The notes: a model not told the origin generated them from the letters alone. 64,000 nucleotides of DNA from Pedobacter roseus (GCF_014395225.1 NZ_CP060723.1:558001-622000); one strand, 5' to 3'. Counted from the first letter of the stretch, positions 24,665 through 34,563 are shown. Translations and numbers: made by a program.

Positions 24665-25255
24665 TCAAGCCAACATTTTTATGTCCTGATCGATTGCCCT
24701 GTTCCGTATTCTGCTCAGGGTTTCCAGTCTCATACCCAAATAACTGGCCAGGTAGCGTTGTGGTATTCTATCTATGTTAAAAGCTGTACTTTCAAGCTTC
24801 AGGTACCTGGCCGATGCATTTGGTATCCTGGCTATGATTGATCTTTCGGATGCCTGGTAATATTGTATTTCCAAAATCTTCCGAGCAATAACATGCGATT
24901 CTGGATGGTAGGAATATAAGAAGTCAGTAATGGTATAGGGAATACGGATCAGCTCGCAGTCTTCAAGGGCCTGCAGGTACTCAACAGAATGGGCCGATTG
25001 CTGCTCGGGATGACTGATGGCTTCTATGATCTGGTTTTCGAAACCAAACCAGGTGCTGATATCCTTTTTTTTATCTTTGATAAAACCCCTCACCACGCCC
25101 TTATTTATAAAATACATGGCATTATTTGAATCTATAGGAGAGAGTATATGTTTGTATTTTTTTACCGCAATGAGTTGGCAGTTTGTCCCATAATACGCCA
25201 TGAGCTCATTGGATAGGGGATGAAGCTTTTCCAAATAGTTGAAAAATGGCTTCAT
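24665..25255 (-). CDS. Crp/Fnr family transcriptional regulator
   Basis: The protein has 196 residues from the second methionine; an in-frame start at 25285 would add ten. Residues about 25-115 form a cyclic-nucleotide-binding-like beta roll (NAMYFINKGVVRGFIKDK, WFGFENQIIEA). The C-terminal winged helix contains RIPQRYLASYLGMRLETLSR. Proteins like this are abundant in Sphingobacteriaceae and often act without cAMP. It stands alone; no target is evident. Confidence 0.85.
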   Translation of the reverse strand: MKPFFNYLEKLHPLSNELMAYYGTNCQLIAVKKYKHILSPIDSNNAMYFINKGVVRGFIKDKKKDISTWFGFENQIIEAISHPEQQSAHSVEYLQALEDCELIRIPYTITDFLYSYHPESHVIARKILEIQYYQASERSIIARIPNASARYLKLESTAFNIDRIPQRYLASYLGMRLETLSRIRNRAIDQDIKMLA

Positions 25256-25343
25256 AAAAAGACGGTTCTCAAAATCAATTATCATAATAAGGGATAGGGA
25301 ATAATATTTTTGGGCAACGCTAGGTAACCCGAAAACGACTATC

Positions 25344-25351
25344 CAAAAGTA
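25344..25351 (-). promoter_or_regulatory. Candidate -7 box of the Crp/Fnr gene
   Basis: The minus-strand TACTTTTG fits the TAnnTTTG consensus about 90 bases ahead of the preferred start codon. No -33 TTG is seen at the right distance, so support is weak. Confidence 0.28.
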
Positions 25352-25433
25352 TTGGCTATTCCCTAAAAAATGGAACTAAAAGCAGCGATATGTGTCTAAT
25401 GATTCAGCCGTTAGAGCAAAATAAAAACTAAAA

Positions 25434-26669
25434 TTAGCCTGAAACGTTTTCGCCATGAGAAAAATAGGCAGTTGGCATAACACCTTTCTCTTTTTTAAAC
25501 GCATTGTAAAAAGTGGCCTGGTTTTTAAAACCGGCTTTCTGCGCAATGGCTTCTATGGTTATCCTGTCTGCAAGGATAGGATATTGGCTCAAAAAATATG
25601 TGATCCGGTAGCTATTGATCCAGTCGCGGAAATTCTTTCCAATATGGTTATTGATTAGAAAGGAACACTGGTGAACAGGGATGTTGATTCGCGCCGCCAG
25701 GTCGATAATCTGTAGGTCCTGATTTAGGTACAGGCGATCATCTTCCATTTCTTTTTTGATCAATCCTAGGTAAGCTGAAATTTGCGCTTCTGAGAGGTTA
25801 GGTTTTTTTGCAGGGAGCAGCAGCGGCCTGGGAACCTTAATGATCTCTGATAGGTCAAAATCTTCTGGAACGGTCAGGTGATTAGATACAAGTCTCTCTT
25901 TCCATTCGTTCTTGTTCCAATCAATGGCGACCAGTAAAAAACCATAAAAAATACTGGGTCTGTGCAGTGCATATAAAATAATCATCAATATGCAGATACA
26001 ATTGATGACAATAAAAACAGAATTATCGATCGGAAGTTCCAAGAGCCTTAACATCCATGGCATCAGTCCTGAAATTTGAAAGAAGGTTGCAATTTTAAGT
26101 AAAAAAAGCACCCAGTCCCTTGTGGCATGGTCTATTGTCTGTTTCCATAGAATCTTGGATTTAATTACTGCGAACCAGGTTAGGCCTAGATAAGTCAGCG
26201 TGAGTATGGGGCGTAACGCATAATGAAATGCCGGTGGAAACAAACCGCTTTTGGCTTCCAGTGAGTGGTAAGTATCGACATGAAGCTGCACAAGAATTAA
26301 ATTCCAGTCCAAAGGCGCTAAGCCTGGCCATGGAATAATATGTATGATTGCAAGAGCCGCCGGGATGAAATGAAAAAAATCCCTTTTCTCAATTGTTTTT
26401 TTCTCAAACACGAAACCAGTAATGTAAAGATAAAAACATGCTGGAGCTGCAAAGTATAGTGGTGTGAAAAATTGAAAAAAGATAGATAGCGGCAGTGCAT
26501 GCCCGTTGGTAATAAACAGCGAATTGAGTATTTGTCCAAAACGGGCAAATAGCAGGATCGATAATAGAATATTCTGTTTTCTGTTCCCGGTTTTTGCGAA
26601 AAATAAATGAAAGGAAATGAGGAGTAAGAAAAAACAGGTGGTACCAGCCAGAAAATTTACAAACTGCAT
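25434..26669 (-). CDS. Membrane-anchored AraC family regulator
   Basis: The protein has 411 residues. Seven or so transmembrane helices fill residues 1-240, beginning with VNFLAGTTCFFLLLISFHLFF. A soluble linker follows, and an AraC-type DNA-binding domain occupies about residues 310-405, with two helix-turn-helix units (LNQDLQIIDLAARINIP and ITIEAIAQKAGFKNQATFYN) and FKKEKGVMPTAYF at the end. This architecture is common in Bacteroidetes and suggests direct coupling of a membrane signal to transcription. The ligand and targets are unknown. Confidence 0.87.
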   Translation of the reverse strand: MQFVNFLAGTTCFFLLLISFHLFFAKTGNRKQNILLSILLFARFGQILNSLFITNGHALPLSIFFQFFTPLYFAAPACFYLYITGFVFEKKTIEKRDFFHFIPAALAIIHIIPWPGLAPLDWNLILVQLHVDTYHSLEAKSGLFPPAFHYALRPILTLTYLGLTWFAVIKSKILWKQTIDHATRDWVLFLLKIATFFQISGLMPWMLRLLELPIDNSVFIVINCICILMIILYALHRPSIFYGFLLVAIDWNKNEWKERLVSNHLTVPEDFDLSEIIKVPRPLLLPAKKPNLSEAQISAYLGLIKKEMEDDRLYLNQDLQIIDLAARINIPVHQCSFLINNHIGKNFRDWINSYRITYFLSQYPILADRITIEAIAQKAGFKNQATFYNAFKKEKGVMPTAYFSHGENVSG

Positions 26670-26905
26670 ATATTAACGCCAAAATGAGGTTTCTCTTGCT
26701 AAAGATACTGAAATTAAGTCTTATTCCTAATACAGAATTAAGTTAAAATGATTTTGTTTAGTATTGGTTATCCGGAGAAAATTAAATTTATTTCAGGGAA
26801 ACTGAACCTTCTCAAAAAAGATCTCTTCAATCGCTTTTAGCTACGTATTAATGTATTGGTTTCTAAAACTGCGCACTACGAGCAGGAAATTTTCTTTTGA
26901 AAAAG

Positions 26906-27319
26906 CTAGTGTTGCGGATTGGATATACTGGGAGGAGTTATATAGTCCCTTTTATCGCTGAGCCATTCTTTCAGCTTTGGGAAAACAATGAGGATTGCGA
27001 ATGCCAGTAATGAAATAATCAGCTGTAGCGTAAGGTTTATTTTTGTTACAGGGTTTATGTCTATATCTCCCATAACGATCCACAACCGGTAAACACTTCT
27101 TATAATAATAAGTACCAATAAATATTTACTCCATTCAAACCTACGTTTAATCAGGATGAATAGAATATAGCGCAGGGACAGGATGAATATAAATATGATA
27201 GTTTCCTGCGTGCTCTCATAATCGTAAAGGAACAGATTTACGATTCCTATCAAAAAAGTAATTAAAATAAGCTTGGAGGACAAGGAGTACTTGTTCTTCA
27301 TTAGTTTGAAATTTACCAA
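26906..27319 (-). CDS. Hypothetical membrane protein
   Basis: This 137-residue protein has four predicted helices, at about residues 18-34, 42-60, 66-84 and 97-115, with a charged C-terminal tail. The start could also be the internal ATG six codons in (MKNKYSL). I do not recognise the family. It stands apart from the polysaccharide operon, which ends in the terminator at 27453-27473, and has a 236-base gap to the AraC gene in which I see nothing. Confidence 0.6.
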   Translation of the reverse strand: MVNFKLMKNKYSLSSKLILITFLIGIVNLFLYDYESTQETIIFIFILSLRYILFILIKRRFEWSKYLLVLIIIRSVYRLWIVMGDIDINPVTKINLTLQLIISLLAFAILIVFPKLKEWLSDKRDYITPPSISNPQH

Positions 27320-27452
27320 CTTAAATAGTTTTATGATGACAGACCTTGCAAATTTCCAAAAAAAATTGATACGTACCTAATTTGCAATGTAAAAGAACTT
27401 TGAAGAATTGATATTTGTCACTATATTTTTATCCCCTTTTGAAGTAAAGACA

Positions 27453-27473
27453 AAGGCCGCTACGAGCGGCCTT
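27453..27473 (-). terminator. Terminator at the end of the polysaccharide operon
   Basis: A perfect 9-bp hairpin, AAGGCCGCT with AGCGGCCTT around a three-base loop, lies 26 bases after the stop of the acetyltransferase gene. On the minus strand it is followed by a moderately T-rich stretch. It is the only clear terminator on that strand from here to at least 59 kb, so it probably ends the whole locus. Confidence 0.75.
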
Positions 27474-27499
27474 ATATGTATAACGATAAAGTTTAAGTT

Positions 27500-28054
27500 T
27501 TATGCTTTTATGAAACGTTCTTTGATTTTAATTGCCGGGTTACCCTGATATATGGTATAGGGCATCAAGTTTTTTGTGGCAATACTTCCCAGCGTTAATA
27601 CCGAGTGGCTATGTAAAGTTACGCCTGGGCAAACCTTTGCTGCTGCACCAATCCATGCGCCATCTTCAAGGATTATAGGAGCAGTTATCAGGTCAAAACC
27701 AGTCACTTTATAGTTATGGTTACCGGTAATGAGTACTGCTTGTTGAGAAATACAGCAGTTTTTACCTACTTTAACCTTATCGAGGTTATCAATATAACAA
27801 TCGGCCAGCCAACTGTAATCGCCCACCTCCAGTTTCCATGGATATTTAATATGGATGCCTGGTTTTATACGTACTTCTTTACCAATTTTAGCCCCAAACA
27901 ATTTTAGAAAGAAAACCAGCACGCTACTAACGGGCATCACCCTGCTTTTAAATAGGAAAACATCGGTAAAATACCACAAAAACTGTTTGAATGCAGAGGC
28001 ACCTCTTTTAAAGTTTCCGGTATCAAAATCCTTACGTAATTGCGTTTCTAACAA
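27500..28054 (-). CDS. WcaF-type acetyltransferase (left-handed beta helix)
   Basis: This is a 184-residue hexapeptide-repeat acetyltransferase, like WcaF of colanic acid synthesis, which would O-acetylate a sugar of the exopolysaccharide. Hexapeptide turns run from about residue 55 to 170 (VRIKPGIHIKYPWKLEVGDY, then APIILEDGAWIGAAAKVCPG). His113 in TGNHNYK is the likely catalytic base. The ending YTIYQGNPAIKIKERF is typical for the family. It is the last gene of the locus. Confidence 0.88.
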   Translation of the reverse strand: MLETQLRKDFDTGNFKRGASAFKQFLWYFTDVFLFKSRVMPVSSVLVFFLKLFGAKIGKEVRIKPGIHIKYPWKLEVGDYSWLADCYIDNLDKVKVGKNCCISQQAVLITGNHNYKVTGFDLITAPIILEDGAWIGAAAKVCPGVTLHSHSVLTLGSIATKNLMPYTIYQGNPAIKIKERFIKA

Positions 28055-28086
28055 AGTATATTAATTATTTAATGATAATAATTGAG

Positions 28087-28662
28087 TTAAGCTTTGGTTG
28101 GTTTACTGCTTTTTTTGATCCAGAAGTATAACATGGTAAAAACGCATATATATACAATGATATTGAATACCTCGTGGTGATAAGTAAAGTTGTTACGCTG
28201 TGATTTAAAAAAACCAAGCAATACGCCAAGGCCTGCAATGCGGAGTATATTTAATATATAAATAGCTATTAGTCCGATCACCAACATTTTAAGAGTTGAT
28301 TTCCATGATGCCGGGAATGCCAGTACAAAAGCAGCTAAAAAGCTCATCACCCCCAAACCAAGACACGAATAATTGACCCGAAGATAGGGGCCTGATACCA
28401 CCAATACATCCATTTCATTGTGAATGGCATAAAAGCCAAAGGCTTTGATAATCCACACAGCAGGTACGATCAATGCCGACTTTAAACCCTGCACATAATT
28501 TAAATGCTCAGAGATAAAGGGGGTGTAAAACCTGGAGCCAGGCATCATCACGCTGTTCATAAACAGGTTTCCCTGGCTAAACAAGATATAAAGTATAAAT
28601 AGGGCAACCACAAATTTGATGGCTTTTTTATTAGCCTGTTTTTTAGCTTCTTCTGGAGTCAT
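28087..28662 (-). CDS. xrtY: Exosortase/archaeosortase family protein (probably exosortase Y)
   Basis: This 191-residue polytopic membrane protein has the exosortase catalytic triad: Cys100 in NYSCLGLG, Arg141 in NILRIAGL and His162/163 in YHHEVFN. Exosortases recognise a short C-terminal sorting signal on exported proteins and process it in step with exopolysaccharide export. The longer open frame to 28818 overlaps the neighbouring glycosyltransferase. The ATG at 28662 leaves a 22-base gap and gives a normal cytoplasmic N-terminus. Placement beside a Wzy-like gene and two glycosyltransferases matches loci annotated as exosortase Y in Bacteroidetes; the exact subtype is recalled, not computed. 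Confidence 0.85.
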   Translation of the reverse strand: MTPEEAKKQANKKAIKFVVALFILYILFSQGNLFMNSVMMPGSRFYTPFISEHLNYVQGLKSALIVPAVWIIKAFGFYAIHNEMDVLVVSGPYLRVNYSCLGLGVMSFLAAFVLAFPASWKSTLKMLVIGLIAIYILNILRIAGLGVLLGFFKSQRNNFTYHHEVFNIIVYICVFTMLYFWIKKSSKPTKA

Positions 28663-28684
28663 ATTGTTAACGGCAAATATAAAT

Positions 28685-29539
28685 TTAACGGTTGTTTTTC
28701 TGTATGGCTTTAATTTTTCTATCCACCAGTCGCCTAAACCAAAAGCCCTGCAGATAGTGGAATTTAATACCGGTACTGCCCTCAAATATACCAAGTTTAA
28801 AAAACATCCGGTAACCAAAATAGAGGTATGGACGTAAACCTAGCGGAAGTCCCCACCACAGGCGTTTTACCCATGCCCGCTTTTCATCAGGACTGCCCAG
28901 CAAATTGGGTTTTAAACTTTGGAGTCTTAATTTTAGCATCCTTTCTATTTCTTCCTGCGCAACCAGGTCACTGTAACGTTCATGTTTGGCTTTCCAAAAT
29001 GCAATATTGTTTTCTTTTAGGTTTTCTTCTAAGATCCAGCCTTTCTTCCAGATTTTGGTTTTGCCGGGAGCGATAAACCTGTGGTCCATATTTTCATTAA
29101 GGTCGGAAAAGCCAATCCCCGTCCTAAACATTTTTAACAGGTAAAAGGGATAAAAAGTACCAAACTTGATCCAGCGGCCTTGGAAGAAGTTTTTACGGTT
29201 AAAGTAGATGCCATTGATGTTTTTATAATCTTCTTCTTTAAAGTTGGCCAGCATTTCGAACAGTTCAGGTGTAACTGTATGATCGGCATCCAGCCCAATA
29301 GTCCATGGGGTTTCTACTTTAAAATTTTTTAGCGCGAAGTCCCATTGTTTTGGGTGATTTTCAAAGGGATTTTGTTTCACTTCTGCACCATAAGCTTCAG
29401 CAATTTTCAAAGTAGAATCGCTACTTCCGCTATCCAGGATGAATGTTTTGGCATTGAGATTTTTTATCGAATCTAACAACCTGGAAAGATGCATTTCCTC
29501 ATTAAAAGTTAATATGATGAAGCTGAAATTGTTATTCAT
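28685..29539 (-). CDS. Glycosyltransferase family 2 (WaaE/KdtX-like)
   Basis: The 284-residue GT2 enzyme begins with SFIILTFNEEMHLSRLLDSI. It has the nucleotide-binding ILDSGSSDSTLKIAE motif and the DxD-type GLDADHTV near residue 85. The middle and C-terminal part (GIGFSDLNENMDH, KHERYSDLVAQEE) is typical of the WaaE-like subgroup. It lies in a compact group with the exosortase and the next glycosyltransferase and probably acts on a lipid-linked intermediate. Confidence 0.85.
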   Translation of the reverse strand: MNNNFSFIILTFNEEMHLSRLLDSIKNLNAKTFILDSGSSDSTLKIAEAYGAEVKQNPFENHPKQWDFALKNFKVETPWTIGLDADHTVTPELFEMLANFKEEDYKNINGIYFNRKNFFQGRWIKFGTFYPFYLLKMFRTGIGFSDLNENMDHRFIAPGKTKIWKKGWILEENLKENNIAFWKAKHERYSDLVAQEEIERMLKLRLQSLKPNLLGSPDEKRAWVKRLWWGLPLGLRPYLYFGYRMFFKLGIFEGSTGIKFHYLQGFWFRRLVDRKIKAIQKNNR

Positions 29540-29551
29540 ACTGGCTTTAAA

Positions 29552-30700
29552 TCAGATTCTATTGTAAAGTTCAATGTATTTTTTTGCCAAATTAACATCG
29601 TTGAAATCATCCTTAATTATTGAGGGCGATTCTATTCTTATCTTTTCCCTCATCGTAACCTCCCGGCAAGCAGAAACCAACTCAGTTTTGATCTCATCAA
29701 TCTTAAGGCTTGTTACCCAGCCTAGTTCTTTATCTGTTACGTAATCAGCTAAGCCTACATATTTGCTGACTAGCACAGGCGTCCCAACACTTAAACTTTC
29801 GATGACCACATTAGCGAAATTTTCATTGTGAGAAGTGAGTACGGTTAAATCATGATCTGCCAACAGATCAAATTTCTTTTCTTTATCCACCAAGCCAAGC
29901 CATTTTATCCTGTTGCTAAGCTTAAGCTTTTCGGCTTTAATTTTTAGGCTTTCCACATATTCTGCTTTTCCTGAACCTGCAATGGTGAATTGCCAGGGGA
30001 TATCAACAAGAGTTAAAGCTTCAAAAAGTAATTCTAGCCCTTTTTTTTCTTCTATTCGGGAAAGGAAGAGTAATTGGAATATATTATTTGCTGATGATTG
30101 CAGACTGGGAGCAGATGATGGAAAACTAACCAGATTAGAAATAACAGTGATGCTTTTCGGCGTAATTATTTTAAGAATATCTTGTTTCTCCTGTTCGCTT
30201 GTAGCGTGTATATGGCAATATTTTAACAGCCTTTTACCGATGAATTTATGAATCAAATTTTTCGAAAATGAATTCCGGTTCCCGAAAGAGTACGAGGTAA
30301 GCATGCCACGTGGCGATAACACTACAGGTATTTTATGCCATTTAGCGACTAGGCAGCTTAGTACCGAAACTAAATTCCACCATGCATGGATGTGGATAAT
30401 GATTTTGGAGTCTTGATTCTGGAGTATCGTTTTCCTTAACTGAATCAATAGTTTAGGGGAAAAATGGCTGTGATCTTTTGTCCAGCGTTTAAAATAGGTA
30501 ACTGGCACACTATCTATTAAACTAACTTTACCTGTTTGTACTTCTAACTCTTCAGTTCCGTTGGCGGTGGTTGTTAATACTTGTAGGTCTTCACCATCAC
30601 GGACCTCTACCATCGCTTCACATAATTTCGCAACGCTCTGTATTGGGCCGCCGTAAATATACGCAGGTTTATATGAGGCAGTGACGTGGATGATTTTCAA
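29552..30700 (-). CDS. Glycosyltransferase family 4, exosortase-associated
   Basis: This 382-residue GT-B enzyme shows the family 4 marks. At the N-terminus it has YIYGGPIQSVAKLCEAM. In the second domain it has FLSRIEEKKGLELLFEAL and the donor-binding ENFANVVIESLSVGTPVLVS. It sits between the Wzy-like gene and the GT2/exosortase pair. In Bacteroidetes exosortase Y loci a glycosyltransferase of this kind is regularly found at this place, and I recall it being annotated as an XrtY-associated family. Confidence 0.82.
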   Translation of the reverse strand: MKIIHVTASYKPAYIYGGPIQSVAKLCEAMVEVRDGEDLQVLTTTANGTEELEVQTGKVSLIDSVPVTYFKRWTKDHSHFSPKLLIQLRKTILQNQDSKIIIHIHAWWNLVSVLSCLVAKWHKIPVVLSPRGMLTSYSFGNRNSFSKNLIHKFIGKRLLKYCHIHATSEQEKQDILKIITPKSITVISNLVSFPSSAPSLQSSANNIFQLLFLSRIEEKKGLELLFEALTLVDIPWQFTIAGSGKAEYVESLKIKAEKLKLSNRIKWLGLVDKEKKFDLLADHDLTVLTSHNENFANVVIESLSVGTPVLVSKYVGLADYVTDKELGWVTSLKIDEIKTELVSACREVTMREKIRIESPSIIKDDFNDVNLAKKYIELYNRI

Positions 30701-30712
30701 TTTTATTCCTTG

Positions 30713-32125
30713 TTAATCAAATGTAGGTTTTAATACTTTTATGGTTCTAAGCAGATAAAACAGAAACCACATAATTACATAACCCCAAAAAATATTATTG
30801 AACATAAATTCGAAGTTATTTCCTCTCCAAAGGCCCTGAAAAATACTGTTGAACATAATTACGCAGCCCAGCTCATAACTGCCGAATAAACTTTCTGCCA
30901 GGTCAGAAAAATGTTGCACGAGCATCCCATATAAAAGCATAAAGAAAAATACACCGACAATACCCCAACTTAAATAGGCATCTACAACCGGGCGGGTTTT
31001 AGCAGAAACTGTAGACATTTGATGTGCCACACCTGCATCGTAAACCCGCTGCATGGATACGGTTTCCATGTTGGGTTTTCCTGCCCAAAAAATCCTTGGA
31101 ACAAGTCCCTCCAAAGAATTTTCTACTATTTCCCAATCATAATAAGGATGGTGGTCAGGTACATATTCCACGAATTGAGTAAACATTTCAATTTCACTTA
31201 ATCTTCTGGTTAGAAAGCCCCAGTTAGTGTCTTCAATCTGTTCTTCGTTTTTTGAATTTAAATTATCAAATGCCTGGTTTTGTGCTTCTTCTGCACTTAC
31301 CTCACCACTCCAGCTTTGCCTAACTGTGTTGTTATAGGTTGGCAGGAAATAAAGCAATACATAAGCAACAGGAATTGCTGAGTAGAGTATTAACTTTTTG
31401 TAATAAGGAAAAAATATACAGGCAATTACGATAATGTTAATGATAATTGGTTCCTTATAGCCAGATAATGATGCGTGTATAAAGTTGAGGATGAAAATTG
31501 TGGCACCAATGCCGAGGTATTTAATGTTTTTGGTATTGAAGCCTTTAACAAATAATACAGCTGCACAAGAGATTCCGATCAGTGTTAGTGGAAGGGCAAT
31601 TTGGCTAAGTCCCGAGAAACGTTGTGCTAATGAACCAATCCCGAAAACGATAATACCAAGCCATATTAAAAAATCATCACCTTCAAAGGTTTTTACACTT
31701 TTAATGGTGATACGATTCTTTTGAACCATAAGCATACCTGTAACTAAGGCCGCATGAGCCAATAAACTCATTCGTTGGCAACTGGCAATGAGTGCAGTTT
31801 GTTCACTTTCTTTAAATTGTGCCCCATAATTAACTTCAGTTAAATACCGATAGCCCAAATGATCCATAAAATAAAAAATGGAAGTGGTACACATGAAACC
31901 TGCAAAAATGAGCTGTGTAAGAAATATAGGGCGCATAATTTGCTTATGGATGGGTAAATCCTGCTTAATGATCGCAGCCGGTGATAATATGGTAGTATAG
32001 AATATAAATAATGAGCCAAACCAGGCCACAAAATAAGATATGATAGGGCTATTGATTAATAAATAGCAAATCAGAACAGGAAAGTATAAAGTTAAAATAA
32101 GTCTTGTAGGGTTATTATTTTGCAT
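30713..32125 (-). CDS. Wzy-like polysaccharide polymerase, probably exosortase Y-associated
   Basis: This 470-residue membrane protein has about 11-12 hydrophobic helices and a larger periplasmic loop around residues 265-360 that carries charged and aromatic residues (NSLEGLVPRIFWAGKPN, SAKTRPVVDAYLSWG). This layout is that of Wzy/EpsG-like polymerases. The start overlaps the end of the upstream glycosyltransferase by 11 bases. It lies in the exosortase group and is probably the dedicated polymerase of this polysaccharide. Confidence 0.75.
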   Translation of the reverse strand: MQNNNPTRLILTLYFPVLICYLLINSPIISYFVAWFGSLFIFYTTILSPAAIIKQDLPIHKQIMRPIFLTQLIFAGFMCTTSIFYFMDHLGYRYLTEVNYGAQFKESEQTALIASCQRMSLLAHAALVTGMLMVQKNRITIKSVKTFEGDDFLIWLGIIVFGIGSLAQRFSGLSQIALPLTLIGISCAAVLFVKGFNTKNIKYLGIGATIFILNFIHASLSGYKEPIIINIIVIACIFFPYYKKLILYSAIPVAYVLLYFLPTYNNTVRQSWSGEVSAEEAQNQAFDNLNSKNEEQIEDTNWGFLTRRLSEIEMFTQFVEYVPDHHPYYDWEIVENSLEGLVPRIFWAGKPNMETVSMQRVYDAGVAHQMSTVSAKTRPVVDAYLSWGIVGVFFFMLLYGMLVQHFSDLAESLFGSYELGCVIMFNSIFQGLWRGNNFEFMFNNIFWGYVIMWFLFYLLRTIKVLKPTFD

Positions 32126-33269
32126 CGCTATAAATAGTATCTACAATTGCTTTCACCTGTTTTTCGAATGACCAGTTTTGGATGATCTGTTGGGATTGGA
32201 TGCCCATTTTTGTTAATTTTTCTTTACTGTCTGTTAGTTCTCCTAATTTTTGCATGAGCTCATCTAAGTCATTTGATCTAAATACTTCTCCATTAATTCC
32301 TGGCTTAACAAGATCTACGGCACAGCCCACCTTTGTAGAAACCAAAACTGCTTTTCCGGCTGCCATGGCTTCATTAACAGCTAAGCCCCAAGTTTCATTC
32401 GGACCCTTAGAAGGCAAACAAAATAAGTCGCAGGCTTGATAAATGGCAGGCATTTTACTTTGATTTTGAAAATCCATGAAATGGACATTAGTGAGATTAT
32501 CTGCCATCAATTTTAATTCTTTTTCCAATTCTCCATTGCCTACAAATAAGAGCTGAAGCTTAGGATTAGCAAGTTGTTTTAAAGCTTTTAATAGTAAATC
32601 GGGTGCTTTTTTAGGCTCTAATTTGCCTGCAAAAAGAATAAGGATACCGTCTGTACCAATGGATAGTTTTTCTCTTATCTTAATCGTTTCCTGCCTGTCA
32701 GTTTTCCCAAATCTACTATTATCGATAGCATGCGGAGTAAAAAACAATTGTTTTTCTTTCAAACCAAATTGACTGTAGTAATTTTTATTAGCACTACCTA
32801 CGTAAAAAGCTTTATCAACATGGCTGTAAATCCATTTAAGAAACAATTTCCGCAGTAAGCCCTTAAAGTTTTTTTGTTTATCCAGCAAAGTAGAATCGCC
32901 TCTAAAGTAAATTGGGATTTTGCCTTTGAAAAACCGCAAAGCTTTTAAATGACTTTTCCAGGCCCAACCGTAAATTAAAATGGCATCTGGTTCAAAATAT
33001 TTTACTGTGCTTTGCAAACCCGGGTTAATAATGCCATTGAAATGGTGCGTTCCAGGATCTTTTGATGCGTTTACTAAGAACTGATAATCATATCCATCTA
33101 ATAATGGTATATCCCATTCTATTTGTTTGGCAAACCCCTTGTCGTATTTAACCATCGATTGTTCACCCCAGGTATAAAATACTTTTAGTTGTGTTTTTTT
33201 GGCCAACAGTTTAAAAACCGGTGCGTAATATTGGATGGGGTGGGTAGTAATAATGGCTAGTTTTTTCAA
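32115..33269 (-). CDS. Glycosyltransferase family 4
   Basis: This 384-residue GT-B glycosyltransferase has LAIITTHPIQYYAPVFKLL at the N-terminus, IYFRGDSTLLDKQK in the acceptor domain, and FAGKLEPKKAPDLLLKAL plus GPNETWGLAVNEAMAAGKAV in the donor domain, where the EX7E motif lies. The linkage and sugar cannot be told. It is spaced one base from the next gene. Confidence 0.85.
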   Translation of the reverse strand: MKKLAIITTHPIQYYAPVFKLLAKKTQLKVFYTWGEQSMVKYDKGFAKQIEWDIPLLDGYDYQFLVNASKDPGTHHFNGIINPGLQSTVKYFEPDAILIYGWAWKSHLKALRFFKGKIPIYFRGDSTLLDKQKNFKGLLRKLFLKWIYSHVDKAFYVGSANKNYYSQFGLKEKQLFFTPHAIDNSRFGKTDRQETIKIREKLSIGTDGILILFAGKLEPKKAPDLLLKALKQLANPKLQLLFVGNGELEKELKLMADNLTNVHFMDFQNQSKMPAIYQACDLFCLPSKGPNETWGLAVNEAMAAGKAVLVSTKVGCAVDLVKPGINGEVFRSNDLDELMQKLGELTDSKEKLTKMGIQSQQIIQNWSFEKQVKAIVDTIYSDAK

Positions 33270-33270
33270 G

Positions 33271-34563
33271 CTAGTTAGTCGATATTACGCTGTTGAAAAG
33301 GTCAACTTGTTTTTTGGTTAGACAATCTGATCTATATTTATCAAACTCTTTCCAATTGGTTGATGGGGCAACGTTCAGTTTCACATTCTCTAGAAAAGAG
33401 TTAAATACATCGAATGCTTGCTCTATGTCGCTATTTAAAGTGATTAAAAAGCCAGCATTACATTCTTCAATTATTTGAACTGCACTACTTTTAGGGTGGA
33501 GGATAGCTAATAAGTTTTGTTTTGCCAAAATGTATGGATAAAGCTTGGAGGCAGTATAAGCAGGATCATTTGATCCTAAGACAATTAAACCATCAGCATT
33601 TTGTAAATGGTTTATGCTTTCATAAAAGCCAATACGATCTGTATATTCAGAAACATATTTTGATAGACCCAATTTCTTTGCAATCGGCATGAGTGTTTGC
33701 GTGCCACTTCCATTTGGGGCATAACTGGTTCCAATAAAATGAAAATGGACCTTTTCAAATCCATCAACATTCTGATCTATTCCTCTTTTAAACATCTTTA
33801 ATAATAAACTCACCGATTGTCGCATATCAAAGCCGCCCCGGCCAATATAAACCAGATTAACTTTTCCATTATCCCTTTTGTAAACAGACTCAGATAAAAA
33901 TGAATTTTGTTCTGCAATATCAAAATCGGACTCATGTGCACCAAATGTTATAATGCTAGAAGGTTTATGCGCCAAATCAGGGTATCGCGTTTTTAATGTG
34001 TTAATATATGCTTCAGATACACTGATTAAACCATCTGCGGTTCGCATGGCTATAGGTTCTAAATATTTATTTAAACGATAAGATAGCCAATATTTCTTTG
34101 GACGTTCAGATTTTGGTTTGTCCTGATAATAATTTGAGTGCCAAGGGTCTTGGACATCAATTACATAAGGAATGCCGAACTTTTTCTTCCAAAATGCACC
34201 CAAAATGCACACAGGAAATTGAGTTGTTGAAAAGTAGATTAAATCAAAATGGTTATACTTCAAAAGTTTATTGACTTTTTTTTCGTAAAAATACAACGAT
34301 CTTAAAGCAATACTTCCTAATCCAAATTTGCTAGTCCATTTTTTTGAAAAAGCTTTTACTCTATGAACTTTTATTTCTTTTGGAATAGAATCCGAAAGTA
34401 GTGCATCCTTAAGCATATCACTATAGCTTTCATCAACTACAACCACCTCTGGCTCCCAACCATATCTCTTAAAATATGGTAAACTCATTCTTATGCGTTG
34501 CATATCTGCAGTGTTAGAGGGGGGGAAGTAAGGAGAAATAATTAAAAGCTTTTTATTTGCCAA
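33271..34563 (-). CDS. Glycosyltransferase family 4-like protein
   Basis: This is a 430-residue GT-B-fold protein. It begins KKLLIISPYFPPSNTADMQR, an opening typical of GT4 enzymes, and has YVIDVQDPWHSNYY in the N-terminal domain. The donor-site region (ADGLIVLGSNDPAYTASKLYPY) lacks the classic EX7E spacing, as in several exopolysaccharide enzymes that recognise unusual donors. It overlaps the next upstream gene by 11 bases. Confidence 0.78.
   Translation of the reverse strand: MANKKLLIISPYFPPSNTADMQRIRMSLPYFKRYGWEPEVVVVDESYSDMLKDALLSDSIPKEIKVHRVKAFSKKWTSKFGLGSIALRSLYFYEKKVNKLLKYNHFDLIYFSTTQFPVCILGAFWKKKFGIPYVIDVQDPWHSNYYQDKPKSERPKKYWLSYRLNKYLEPIAMRTADGLISVSEAYINTLKTRYPDLAHKPSSIITFGAHESDFDIAEQNSFLSESVYKRDNGKVNLVYIGRGGFDMRQSVSLLLKMFKRGIDQNVDGFEKVHFHFIGTSYAPNGSGTQTLMPIAKKLGLSKYVSEYTDRIGFYESINHLQNADGLIVLGSNDPAYTASKLYPYILAKQNLLAILHPKSSAVQIIEECNAGFLITLNSDIEQAFDVFNSFLENVKLNVAPSTNWKEFDKYRSDCLTKKQVDLFNSVISTN

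Noticed and set aside
28663..28818. N-terminal extension of the exosortase frame
   Set aside because: It lies inside the glycosyltransferase gene on the same strand in another frame, and the ATG at 28662 gives a normal exosortase N-terminus.
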